8,342 nt of DNA from Hyphococcus sp. (GCA_021604605.1 BQJH01000122.1:1-8342); one strand, 5' to 3'. Shown: positions 1 to 7,180, numbered from the stretch's first letter. A program made the numbers and translations. The notes: generated by a model from the sequence alone, not told the origin.

Positions 1-370
1 TGGCCCGCTGGATCGGCGCCGCCCCGCGCCAACGCGGCAATAAAGACGCGTGAAGGTTTAGACAGCCTTTGCGCGGCACATCCAGAATTTCTTGTGGCAG
101 GATCAAGCCGTAAGCGACGACTATCGCCACGTCGATATCCAGCGCTTTAAACGCCGCACGATCTTCTTGGCTTTTGAAATTTTTCGGGCAGCGCACCTCC
201 AGCTCATGTTCTTGCGCAAATTTCTGAACGGGTGACGGCGTTAGCTTATGACCGCGACCGGACGGTTTTGGCGCTCTGGTGTAGACCGCCGCCACCTCAT
301 GGCCCGCCGCAAGCAGTTCGCTTAAAACGGGCACTGAAAATTCTGGCGTTCCCATAAAGGCAAGACGCAT
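1..370 (-). CDS. fmt: Methionyl-tRNA formyltransferase, N-terminal part (runs off the left edge)
   Basis: Fmt transfers a formyl group from 10-formyl-tetrahydrofolate to Met-tRNA(fMet) in the cytoplasm, making the initiator tRNA for translation. About 123 codons are visible. The protein opens with MRLAFMGTPEF, the typical start of the nucleotide-fold formyltransferase domain. It then shows SGRGHKLTPSPV (around residue 37), VAYGLILP (around 84), and GCLNLHASLLPRWRGAAPIQ (around 101–121). The N-x-H in that last block is the family's active-site Asn/His pair; the catalytic Asp should lie beyond the edge. Two ATGs are adjacent (373 and 370). An AGGG Shine-Dalgarno at 378–381 sits 7 bases before the second and only 4 before the first, so 370 is preferred. 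It lies close downstream of def on the same strand, the common def–fmt operon. The reading frame is intact as far as it can be seen. Identity is certain; only the end is missing. Confidence 0.95.
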   Translation of the reverse strand, partial: MRLAFMGTPEFSVPVLSELLAAGHEVAAVYTRAPKPSGRGHKLTPSPVQKFAQEHELEVRCPKNFKSQEDRAAFKALDIDVAIVVAYGLILPQEILDVPRKGCLNLHASLLPRWRGAAPIQRA

Positions 371-398
371 CATTTCACCCTATCGCTATTACTAAAAG

Positions 399-917
399 CT
401 ATTCAGCCGCCGCGAGGCGCTGTTCTTTTTTGAGTTTCTTTAAAACCCGCTCTCTCTTGAGCCTTGAAAGATGGTCAATAAAGAGCACGCCTTCCAAATG
501 GTCCATCTCATGCTGGATGCAGGTTGCGAGCATACCCTTGGCGTCTAAAATTTGTTCCTTGCCGTCATAGTCGAGAAACTTAATCCGACATTGGGCAGGG
601 CGCTCCACTTCATCAAAAAAATCGGGAACAGAAAGACATCCTTCTTCATAGATGCTCATGTCCTCGGAAGGGTCAAGAATTTCAGGATTGACGAAAAACC
701 GTGGCAAGGGTTCTTCATCTTCCCCTGCAAGGTCCATCACAATGACGCGGACCGGCACACCGACCTGGATCGCCGCCAGGCCAATTCCTGGCGCATCATA
801 CATGGTCTCCAACATGTCATCCATCAACGCGCGCAGTTCGTCATCAACCCGGTCGACGGGCTTTGAGATCTCGCGCAAACGCGGGTCAGGGGCAGTAACT
901 ATCGGTCGGATCGCCAT
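399..917 (-). CDS. def: Peptide deformylase
   Basis: Cytoplasmic metalloenzyme that removes the N-formyl group from nascent proteins; it is the partner of Fmt. The 172-residue length is usual for the bacterial enzyme. All three family motifs are present: motif I GIGLAAIQ (44–51), motif II EGCLSVP (92–98, Cys94 a metal ligand) and motif III QHEMDHLEG (135–143, His136 and His140 metal ligands, Glu137 catalytic). The C-terminus is a basic helix (about 151–168), as in many proteobacterial deformylases. The ATG at 917 has an AGGTGA Shine-Dalgarno at 924–929, six bases away. The stop at 399 lies about 25 bases before fmt, so the two are very likely cotranscribed, with def first. A TATAAT box with TG extension on the same strand at 1024–1032 is a plausible promoter. 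Every catalytic residue is present, so an active enzyme is expected. Confidence 0.97.
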   Translation of the reverse strand: MAIRPIVTAPDPRLREISKPVDRVDDELRALMDDMLETMYDAPGIGLAAIQVGVPVRVIVMDLAGEDEEPLPRFFVNPEILDPSEDMSIYEEGCLSVPDFFDEVERPAQCRIKFLDYDGKEQILDAKGMLATCIQHEMDHLEGVLFIDHLSRLKRERVLKKLKKEQRLAAAE

Positions 918-1062
918 AAAAGATCACCTATGCGCCGCATCAGGCGACGTCAAGATGAGCAATAGGTCAGCGGCTAATATTATGGTTAACGCTAACCCCT
1001 CGCTTTTTATAGGTTTTTCCCATATTATAACAGTTCCTGAGTTGAGTTTGGTGGGGTTGGAG
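918..1062. promoter_or_regulatory. Divergent promoter region between def and the RmuC-like gene
   Basis: This AT-rich stretch separates two divergently read genes. On the minus strand, TATAAT (1029 down to 1024) is directly preceded by TGT, giving an extended -10 element about 100 bases before the def ATG. No good -35 is seen at 16–18 base spacing, as is common for extended -10 promoters. On the plus strand, the overlapping TATTAT (1023–1028) could serve the RmuC-like gene, but its -35 is poor. A 5-bp inverted repeat, GGTTA-ACGC-TAACC (984–997), falls within the def leader and could be an operator or a small hairpin. Assignment is from sequence pattern only. Confidence 0.4.
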
Positions 1063-3219
1063 ATGTTGATTGTGTCGCCGTCAACGCAAGACGGGACGCC
1101 TAGTCCTGATGACGTGGAGCTGCTTGAAGCCGCCGCACGGCCGCTGATAGACGCCCCGAGCACCGCCTTATGGGTTGGTTTTGGGGCCTTCATTTTTATC
1201 TTTTTCCTCATTCTTATACTGACCATCAGAATGCGTGTGATTTCTCCTGCGCGCCGCAAAGAGATGGAAGGGGAAATCTTCGAACCCGCGGGACAGGATG
1301 CAGAGATTACGTTCGACGAAACGCCGGCGGATGATGCAAACGCGCGTAAAAAGAAACGCCGTAAAGGTAAAAAAGAAAACAAGCGCCACGATAAGCGCAA
1401 TACCCCACCCATGGCAGAAGAGGCCGCCTTCGAAACCGTCGACGCTGAGCCTATAGATACTGATCAACGCGCACCCGACCGCAAAGAGAGCAAGAAAAAA
1501 CGCGGTGCATTCGCGGGGCTTTTTGCCAAGAAGAAAGAGACGTCCGTTTACGAAGACTTTGATAGCGAAGGCTCTAATAGCGACGCCCTTGAAAGAGATG
1601 ACTTTTCTAACATCACCGTACTTCCCGCGCGCGATAAAGATAGCGGCGACCTGGAGCTAGCGTCACTTACGGCTGTAAATGATGATGATCATGAGCCGGA
1701 AGACCGTCACCATGACGAGATCATATCAAGAGAAGATGACGAAAGGGTGCGACTGGAAGAAGAACGCGCAGCCTATGAACAGGCTGAGTATGAACGCGCA
1801 GAATACGAGCGAGAGCAAGAACATCTACAAGCGCAACGATTGACCTCGCTGGAAGCAGAACGCGCCCGCGCAGATATGGAGCAGCAACGCGATGCCGCCT
1901 ATCAATCAGCCCGCGAAGATGCGGCGCGTGAGGCCGAGTTTGAAAGGCGCAAAGCTGAAGCTGCGCTAGAGCAACGCATGCAGTCCGTGGCGGCGATGCA
2001 GCGGAAGCTGGCGGAAAAAGCAGACACACTCACCAACGACGCCCAAATTGTTCGCGATCAACTCGGCGCGGCCCTAGAGGATCGGTTTTCGAGCCTTTCC
2101 GAGGAACTGGAAACAAAGCTGCAACAGGCTGTTGCCCCGCTTCTCAAAAACGAAACCGACAACTTTAAAGAAGAAGCAAACAAAGACGCGCAGGACGCCG
2201 TCAGCCTTGAGATCAACACGCTGAAAACGGCAACTGTCAAAGCCATTGACCGGCTCGAAACCCGCCTCGACAAAATCAATGGCGCACAGGAAGACGCGGC
2301 GGCATTATCTCGTGAGCTTGCACATCTAAATACTTTACTGGCGGAGCGCGCGGCAACGGCAACGGCAGGACGAATTCAGTTAGGAGACGTCATCCGCAGT
2401 ATTTTGCCAGCGGACCGCTACCGCTTTGCAGAAAAACTCTCGACAGGGCGCCGTGCTGACTGCCTGATCACTATGCCGGGCCTTTCCTTGCCCGTACCTG
2501 TTGATGCTCGTTTCCCTGTGGATGCTTTTGACGCTTACATTCGCGGTGAAAAAACGCCCACCAAGGCAGATGCAAAAACCCTTTATGAACGGGCGATCCT
2601 GCGTCATCTCGTCGATATCAGTGAACACTATATCGCCCTTGGAGAAACGGCTGATTTTGCCATCATGTTTATTCCGTCGGAAACGATCTTCAATGATCTG
2701 CATGCAAATTTTCCGGGCGTAGTGCAGGACAGCTATCGCGCGCGGGTTTGGATTTTGTCGCCCACCTCTTTTATGGCGACCCTGCACATGATGAGCGCCA
2801 TCACCAACAGCAGCTACGAGGCGCCTCGCGCCAAACCTCATCAAGACGATGAGGCGCGCAGCGCTCTATTGGCGGAAGTCACACAATTGCGCGCCCGCGT
2901 TGCTGCGCTGGAAAGCCCCCTCACAGATACTGCTCACCACCCTGATCAGACGGACCTGTTTGAAAATCAGGAAACAAATGACCAATTGTTGGGTGCAGAA
3001 GAGGAGGGAAATGAGTCCGGGCCAGCCCACGAAAACCCATTTCGACAGATGCTTGAAAATACGCCTTCCGATCACCCTTTGCAATTCGTCGAAGCGCCAA
3101 CGCCGCGCTCACCTGAGGAAGTCGCATTCCAGCGATTGCAAGAGGAAGAAGCCCTGGCTGAATTGCGCCTCAACAAGAAGTCAGCGACGCCGAAACGCCC
3201 GCCATTCCCTTTGCGCTAG
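1063..3219 (+). CDS. Membrane-anchored coiled-coil protein with a divergent RmuC-type domain
   Basis: A 718-residue protein. One transmembrane helix lies at about 36–56. It is followed by a polybasic stretch (96–112) that should keep the rest in the cytoplasm, a second basic patch (141–158), an acidic linker, and a long charged coiled coil (about 220–335). Residues 437–580 resemble RmuC: LGDVIRSIL, GRRADC, PVPVDARFP (478–485), ADFAIMFIPSE (530–540) and ILSPTSF (564–570). RmuC proteins are assigned to the PD-(D/E)XK nuclease superfamily, normally with a WGE-like Glu, a PD Asp and D-x-K. Here these read LGD, AD and DAR, so the lysine is Arg483. The helical WRQEK…ARKF section that ends the normal domain is absent, replaced by a second coil (595–617) and an acidic, proline-containing tail. 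The start is uncertain: ATG 1063 has GGTGGGG upstream and leaves room for promoters, while in-frame ATGs at 955 and 982 lack a clear Shine-Dalgarno. It may be a structural or regulatory relative of RmuC rather than a nuclease; its role is unknown. Confidence 0.8.
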   Translation: MLIVSPSTQDGTPSPDDVELLEAAARPLIDAPSTALWVGFGAFIFIFFLILILTIRMRVISPARRKEMEGEIFEPAGQDAEITFDETPADDANARKKKRRKGKKENKRHDKRNTPPMAEEAAFETVDAEPIDTDQRAPDRKESKKKRGAFAGLFAKKKETSVYEDFDSEGSNSDALERDDFSNITVLPARDKDSGDLELASLTAVNDDDHEPEDRHHDEIISREDDERVRLEEERAAYEQAEYERAEYEREQEHLQAQRLTSLEAERARADMEQQRDAAYQSAREDAAREAEFERRKAEAALEQRMQSVAAMQRKLAEKADTLTNDAQIVRDQLGAALEDRFSSLSEELETKLQQAVAPLLKNETDNFKEEANKDAQDAVSLEINTLKTATVKAIDRLETRLDKINGAQEDAAALSRELAHLNTLLAERAATATAGRIQLGDVIRSILPADRYRFAEKLSTGRRADCLITMPGLSLPVPVDARFPVDAFDAYIRGEKTPTKADAKTLYERAILRHLVDISEHYIALGETADFAIMFIPSETIFNDLHANFPGVVQDSYRARVWILSPTSFMATLHMMSAITNSSYEAPRAKPHQDDEARSALLAEVTQLRARVAALESPLTDTAHHPDQTDLFENQETNDQLLGAEEEGNESGPAHENPFRQMLENTPSDHPLQFVEAPTPRSPEEVAFQRLQEEEALAELRLNKKSATPKRPPFPLR

Positions 3220-3223
3220 CTGT

Positions 3224-3241
3224 CGACGCTATGCTGCGTCG
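3224..3241. terminator. Possible bidirectional hairpin between convergent genes
   Basis: CGACGC and GCGTCG form a perfect 6-bp stem with the six-base loop TATGCT. It sits over the 9-base gap between the two RmuC-family stop codons and the last codons of rmuC. Neither side has a T-run, so it is a weak candidate for an intrinsic terminator. It may simply reflect the rmuC C-terminal DDAA codons. Confidence 0.22.
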
Positions 3242-4677
3242 TCACGCTCTGCTTCTAGGCCCGGTTCATGTGGCAATAACAAATCCTTGTCGTGACGCAG
3301 CGCCCTGGGGGCTGACTCAATGACGGTTGTCTCACCGATTTCCGCCTCAACACCGGGCAGTTCGTACTCCGCAAACTTCCGCGCACGAGGCATAACCCGG
3401 CCTTCAACATTTGCCACCAGGTCATTGTACTTTTTAACAGCGCCTTCAATCGATTTACCGAGCCCCGATAGATTGTCGCCCATGCGGCGCAAACTATCAT
3501 AGAGGTCTTTCGCCATCCCTGCGACGGCCTGCGCATTAGCGGTCACTTTCTCCTGACGCCAGTTGAGCGCTGCTGACTTCAACATGGCGATCAAAATCGT
3601 TGGCGTCGCAATCAGAATTTTCCGGTCAAAAGCATCTTGGTAAAGTTGCGGGCGCGCCTCCATAGCCGCGGAAAAATAGTTTTCTCCGGGCACGAACATA
3701 ACAACATAGTCCAGCGCATCGCGCAGCGAAGATGCATAATCTTTCGCCGACAGGGATTTCACATGGTTCCAGAGATCATCCGCATGACGCGTGAGCGCGG
3801 CGGCGCGCGCATCGTCAGTATCCGCCTCGACCGCATCCAGATAAGCGCCAAGTGAAACCTTGGAATCCACCGCTATCACACGCCCGCCCGGCAAGCGAAC
3901 GACCATATCCGGCTGTTTTCGCTTGCCTTTTTCATCATCATGGGAGGTCTGCTCGACAAAATCGACATAAGCCGCCATGCCCGCAATCTCAACGACATTG
4001 CGCAATTGCTCTTCACCCCAACGGCCACGGGTTTTTGGTCCGGCGCGCAGTGCGCTCGCAAGTTTTTGCGCTTCCAATCGGACATCCAGTGTTGATTTGG
4101 ACAAGTCGACAATTTGAGCAGACAACTCACCGCGAGACTTTTGTTGTTCAGCGCGCAGCTCCGTCAAACCTTTTTCATAACGCACGAGCGTTTCACTGAC
4201 CGGTCGCAACAACTCGTCTAGCGCCTTGCGACGGCGCTCGCCGTCCATATCTGCATTTTCCTTAAATCGGTCAAAAGTTTCTTTCGTCCGTGAGAAGAAT
4301 GCTTTTTGCGCGCCATCGAGCATTTCAGCAGTGGCGGCTTTGAACTCCGCATCCAGGCGCGCGCGTAGCTCGACTAATGAGCGCTCTCGCTCCTCCAAGA
4401 CTGCCGTCTTGGCCGCAAGCTCACTTTCCAACCCCTCCCGGCGGCGGCGCTCATCATCCCGTTCTTCGCGGAAACCTTCAGCCTCTAGAGCCCGCGCCTC
4501 CGCCCCGGCAAGAACAATACGCGTTTTTTCCAACTCACGCCGGATCCGCTCATTGCGTTTTAAGGATCGCCGCCATTGAAACGCACATAGCCCAATGCCC
4601 GCCGCAAGAAACAACGCGATAAAGAAAGCGGGGCCACCGGGCGTAAGGCCCGCATCGGATAAAAACTGAGTCATCAT
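3229..4677 (-). CDS. rmuC: DNA recombination protein RmuC
   Basis: RmuC is a predicted PD-(D/E)XK nuclease-family protein. In Escherichia coli it was found through mutations that change DNA inversion at short inverted repeats; its biochemistry is poorly known. This 482-residue protein has the usual layout: an N-terminal membrane helix (about 17–34), a charged coiled coil (about 40–200), then the RmuC domain. Within that domain are RGRWGEEQL (217–225), QPDMVV (255–260), VDSKVSL (270–276, the D-x-K), VVMFVPGE (325–332), ATPTILIAML (357–366), LNWRQEK (371–377) and VMPRARKF (428–435). All putative catalytic residues are present, unlike in the neighbour at 1063–3219. The start has two ATGs in a row (4677, 4674) and no clear Shine-Dalgarno. 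The upstream gtrA stop is only 9 bases away, so translation may be coupled to gtrA. Family assignment is firm; activity is inferred. Confidence 0.94.
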   Translation of the reverse strand: MMTQFLSDAGLTPGGPAFFIALFLAAGIGLCAFQWRRSLKRNERIRRELEKTRIVLAGAEARALEAEGFREERDDERRRREGLESELAAKTAVLEERERSLVELRARLDAEFKAATAEMLDGAQKAFFSRTKETFDRFKENADMDGERRRKALDELLRPVSETLVRYEKGLTELRAEQQKSRGELSAQIVDLSKSTLDVRLEAQKLASALRAGPKTRGRWGEEQLRNVVEIAGMAAYVDFVEQTSHDDEKGKRKQPDMVVRLPGGRVIAVDSKVSLGAYLDAVEADTDDARAAALTRHADDLWNHVKSLSAKDYASSLRDALDYVVMFVPGENYFSAAMEARPQLYQDAFDRKILIATPTILIAMLKSAALNWRQEKVTANAQAVAGMAKDLYDSLRRMGDNLSGLGKSIEGAVKKYNDLVANVEGRVMPRARKFAEYELPGVEAEIGETTVIESAPRALRHDKDLLLPHEPGLEAERDDAA

Positions 4678-4686
4678 GGCGAAAGA

Positions 4687-5094
4687 TTAAAGCGATTCGC
4701 CACCTGTTCCGCTTTTGTTTTCCTTGGCGCCTTTAAATACGACCAGCGCGCTGGCGAGGTAATTCCACACAAGAGTGATCGGAATAGAGGCAAGCTTGGC
4801 GGGCAGAGCGCCAATGACCCCGGCCAGTAGGAATATCACGAGAGTTGAGATCACCAGCGACATGGCATGGGCGAGGAAAAACTTGAGGTAATTTCCGGGC
4901 GACAGGGGCTGCGCGCGCGCTTCCTGCCGGAAAGTAAAGCGCGCGTTCATAAAATAGCTGGCGACATTTGCCGTTAAAAAAGAGGCGACATTCGCTCCCG
5001 CAGCAACAATCCCGGCGGCGACAAGCAGGGAATAGATCACCAGATCAATGCCTGTATTCACAATGCCAATTGTGCCGAATTTCGCGAACTGCAC
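4687..5094 (-). CDS. GtrA-family membrane protein (putative polyprenol-linked sugar flippase)
   Basis: GtrA-family proteins are small, four-helix inner-membrane proteins thought to flip polyprenyl-phosphate-linked sugars, for O-antigen or other envelope glycosylation. The 135 residues (from GTG 5094) show the family pattern: FAKFGTIGIVNTGIDLVIYS at the start, then NVASYFMNARFTF (about 44–56), KFFLAHAMSL (about 70–79), and a closing IPITLVWNYLASALVVF. Four hydrophobic segments are visible. The only conventional start in the frame is GTG 5094, which has no Shine-Dalgarno. The frame stays open upstream and contains an ATT at 5157, with GGAG seven bases before it; starting there gives 156 residues. 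It overlaps no neighbour, and rmuC begins 9 bases after its stop, so the two are probably cotranscribed. A divergent GT87-type gene lies upstream. No GtrB-type synthase is in view. The substrate cannot be told from sequence. Confidence 0.85.
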   Translation of the reverse strand: MQFAKFGTIGIVNTGIDLVIYSLLVAAGIVAAGANVASFLTANVASYFMNARFTFRQEARAQPLSPGNYLKFFLAHAMSLVISTLVIFLLAGVIGALPAKLASIPITLVWNYLASALVVFKGAKENKSGTGGESL

Positions 5095-5319
5095 GCCGTG
5101 TTTGCGCGCCAGCGCTCGTGTTGGCCGTTCAGGCTGTGATGGCGTGTCGTTATTAATGAACCTGCTCCGTAAAAGGTCTGCCCGCGCCTCAACTGCAAAA
5201 GAACGCTAATCCTTTATTTATGCGTTAACGATATCCTTACCCCGAGGAAACCTTATCACGAGCAGGCCAGTGTTTTCGTTAATGACAGTAACTCGCTAAT
5301 GATTGAACGGTGCTAAAAG
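5095..5319. promoter_or_regulatory. Divergent intergenic region between gtrA and the GT87-type gene
   Basis: The part nearest gtrA (5095–5157) is probably the translated N-terminus of gtrA if the AUU start is used. A minus-strand GGAG at 5165–5168 is the Shine-Dalgarno for that start. The rest (about 5200–5319) is AT-rich and should hold promoters for both genes. Visible there are GTTAAC at 5224–5229 followed by CTTACC, and two copies of TAATGA (5280 and 5297, 17 bases apart, roughly two helical turns). These could be regulator half-sites, but none matches a well-defined operator. No convincing -35/-10 pair was found. Confidence 0.35.
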
Positions 5320-6552
5320 ATGCCTTCGCTTGAAATGAGCACGCGCATAGACTGGCGCAAATTCGAGCCGACGCGCACGCGCCTCTACATCGCTATTGCG
5401 ATCTGGGCCGCGATTGTCATCCCGACAACGGCCGTCATGTACTGGATGGTTCTGACAGGGCGTAGCGACGTTGTCATCGGCGGTGATTTTTTAGCGTTTT
5501 ACGCGGCAGCAAAAGCCAGCCTCTCCGGCGCCGCAACAGAGATTTACAACGCCGCATATTTCCAAAACCAGCTGGAAGCGTTAGCGCCTCATCGCGACGA
5601 TATTAAGCTCACCTGGCAATACCCGCCGACCTATCTTTTGTTTGTTTCAGCTTTTGGCTTTGCACCATATTTACTCAGCTACACGCTCTGGGCGACGGCG
5701 AGCGCCATTAGCTTTTTTGCTGTCTTACGCAATCTCATTAATGACCGCTTGATCCTGCTTGCTGCTTTTGCCTGTCCGTCGGCTTATATGGCCTACATCA
5801 CAGGGCAGAACGGCTTTCTGTCTGCCGCGCTCATTACCATTGCTGTGGTCTATCCAAAATCGCGGCCGATTTTTGCCGGCATCGCCGCCGGGTTGCTGAC
5901 CTACAAACCACAGCTAGGACTATTAATCCCACTGGCCTATCTCGCGGGCGGGTGCTGGCGCGCTTTTATTTCAGCCGCTCTAACAGCGATTGGTTTGGCG
6001 GCCATTAGCCTGGCGGCGTTTGGCATTGAAACTTGGGCGGCGTTTTTTGATTCAATTTTGAACACCAGCGCTCTGGTGACCAGCAAAGCCTTTCCGCTTG
6101 CAAAGATGGCGACGCCTTACACTGCGGCGCTCTTTGCCGGACTGCCTGTGGTGGTCGCAAAGCTAATTTATGTTCTGTTTTCCGGAGTCAGTGTTTTTGT
6201 GGTCTGGCGCACATGGCGCAGCGATCTGGCGCCGCTCTGGAAAGCCAGCGCCCTTCTTTCCGTTGTGTTCTTTACCGCCCCTTACGGATTTCATTATGAG
6301 CTGATTATTCTGGCTCTGCCGGTCGCCTACATTGCGCATCAGGCCGTTGAAAACAGTTGGCTCAAATATGAAAAGCTGATGATGGCGATTGCTGTGATGT
6401 TGCCCTTTGGCTTTGCGCATCTTGCTGATATGCGCCAAGGACCGAGCATCATATTCATCACTGTATTGCTGATCTTTGTTATGACGATGCGGCGGATCAA
6501 CGTAGCTGCGCCCGGCATTTTCGAATTCAAAAAGAAACTGCAGTCGGTTTAG
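5320..6552 (+). CDS. DUF2029/GT87-type polytopic glycosyltransferase (putative)
   Basis: A 410-residue multi-spanning membrane protein with about nine or ten hydrophobic segments. GT87 (DUF2029) enzymes use polyprenyl-phosphate sugars as donors and transfer the sugar on the outer face of the cytoplasmic membrane; mycobacterial PimE is the best-known example. Family-like features are GGDFLAFYAAAK (54–65, with the candidate catalytic acid Asp56 in the first outer loop), WQYPPTYLL (99–107), GQNGF (162–166), KPQLG (196–200) and PYGFHYELI (321–329). The N-terminal 20 residues and the C-terminal tail are basic, consistent with cytoplasmic ends. The ATG at 5320 is the first in the open frame, since a stop (5314–5316) lies just upstream; its Shine-Dalgarno is weak. 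It is divergent from gtrA, a putative carrier-lipid sugar flippase, which fits a shared pathway. It ends 4 bases from the convergent recR stop. Donor and acceptor are unknown. Confidence 0.78.
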   Translation: MPSLEMSTRIDWRKFEPTRTRLYIAIAIWAAIVIPTTAVMYWMVLTGRSDVVIGGDFLAFYAAAKASLSGAATEIYNAAYFQNQLEALAPHRDDIKLTWQYPPTYLLFVSAFGFAPYLLSYTLWATASAISFFAVLRNLINDRLILLAAFACPSAYMAYITGQNGFLSAALITIAVVYPKSRPIFAGIAAGLLTYKPQLGLLIPLAYLAGGCWRAFISAALTAIGLAAISLAAFGIETWAAFFDSILNTSALVTSKAFPLAKMATPYTAALFAGLPVVVAKLIYVLFSGVSVFVVWRTWRSDLAPLWKASALLSVVFFTAPYGFHYELIILALPVAYIAHQAVENSWLKYEKLMMAIAVMLPFGFAHLADMRQGPSIIFITVLLIFVMTMRRINVAAPGIFEFKKKLQSV

Positions 6553-6556
6553 GTGT

Positions 6557-7162
6557 CTAAAATGGTCGGCGCGCTTTCATCGCCGCAGCAATCGTGCCTT
6601 CATCGAGATAATCAAGCTCACCACCAACCGGCACACCCTGACTAAGCCGCGTCACGGAAACACCCGCATCCGTTAAATGTTCTGTCAGATAATGTGCTGT
6701 CGTCTGACCATCGACCGTGGCGGCGAGCGCCAACACAACTTCCGTCACGACATCGCTACGCGCACGATCAATCAACTGACCCATATTCAGATCATCCGGA
6801 CCAACGCCGTCCAACGGCGACAAAAGCCCGCCCAGCACATGATAACGGCCCTTATGGGCGCCCGCACGTTCCAGCGCCCAGAGATCCCCCACATCCTGCA
6901 CGACGCATAAGACACCCGCCTCACGTGTCGCGTCAGCACACACCGCACACGGATCAATCGAATCCCAGTTGCCACATTCAGCACACGGCATCACCTTGTC
7001 CGCCGCATCCGCCATGGCAAAGGCAAGCGGGCGCATCACCGGCTCGCGTTTTTTCAACAGATAAAGCGCGGCGCGCTTGGCCGAGCGCGGGCCCAACCCT
7101 GGCATCTTTGCCAGAAGATCGATTAAACGCTGTAACTCAGGACCAATGGGGGATGCGGGCAT
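6557..7162 (-). CDS. recR: Recombination mediator protein RecR
   Basis: RecR works with RecO (and RecF) to load RecA on single-stranded gaps coated with SSB. The 201 residues are standard length. Domains in order: a helix-hairpin-helix DNA-binding region (about 17–36, MPGLGPRSAKRAALYLL), a zinc finger with Cys60-x2-Cys63 and Cys72-x2-Cys75, a Toprim domain (about 83–170, beginning LCVVQDVGDLWALER), and the C-terminal GGELDYLDEGT block (180–190). All four zinc ligands are present. The ATG at 7162 is preceded by AGGAAAG, which overlaps the TAG stop of the upstream exported-protein gene, though spacing (about 13 bases) is long. In most bacteria recR directly follows ybaB; here one gene intervenes. 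Function is confidently assigned. Confidence 0.97.
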   Translation of the reverse strand: MPASPIGPELQRLIDLLAKMPGLGPRSAKRAALYLLKKREPVMRPLAFAMADAADKVMPCAECGNWDSIDPCAVCADATREAGVLCVVQDVGDLWALERAGAHKGRYHVLGGLLSPLDGVGPDDLNMGQLIDRARSDVVTEVVLALAATVDGQTTAHYLTEHLTDAGVSVTRLSQGVPVGGELDYLDEGTIAAAMKARRPF

Positions 7163-7180
7163 TTACGCTCGTGAACTTTC

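Noticed and set aside
652..1062. Upstream extension of the RmuC-like reading frame, opposite def
   Set aside because: The frame is open by chance across the antisense of def, a well-supported gene. The translation there is low-complexity Ser/Arg/Thr sequence with no domain, and ATG 1063 leaves room for promoters.
924..1412. Long minus-strand open frame opposite the RmuC-like gene
   Set aside because: Its translation is compositionally odd and mirrors the codons of the plus-strand gene; no motif or ribosome-binding site supports it.
1780..1815. Short tandem repeat in the coiled coil (AEYER-type)
   Set aside because: Only about two imperfect units, explained by a Glu/Arg-rich helix rather than a DNA repeat element.
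5225..5240. CtrA-type binding box (TTAA-N7-TTAA) in the gtrA/GT87 intergenic region
   Set aside because: The first TTAA is present, but the second half matches only two of four bases at the right spacing. GTTAACCAT on the minus strand near 982–990 is also only a half-site.
5299..5316. Five-codon upstream ORF just before the GT87-type gene
   Set aside because: ATG ATT GAA CGG TGC TAA ends three bases before the main ATG, but it has no Shine-Dalgarno of its own and such short frames arise often by chance.
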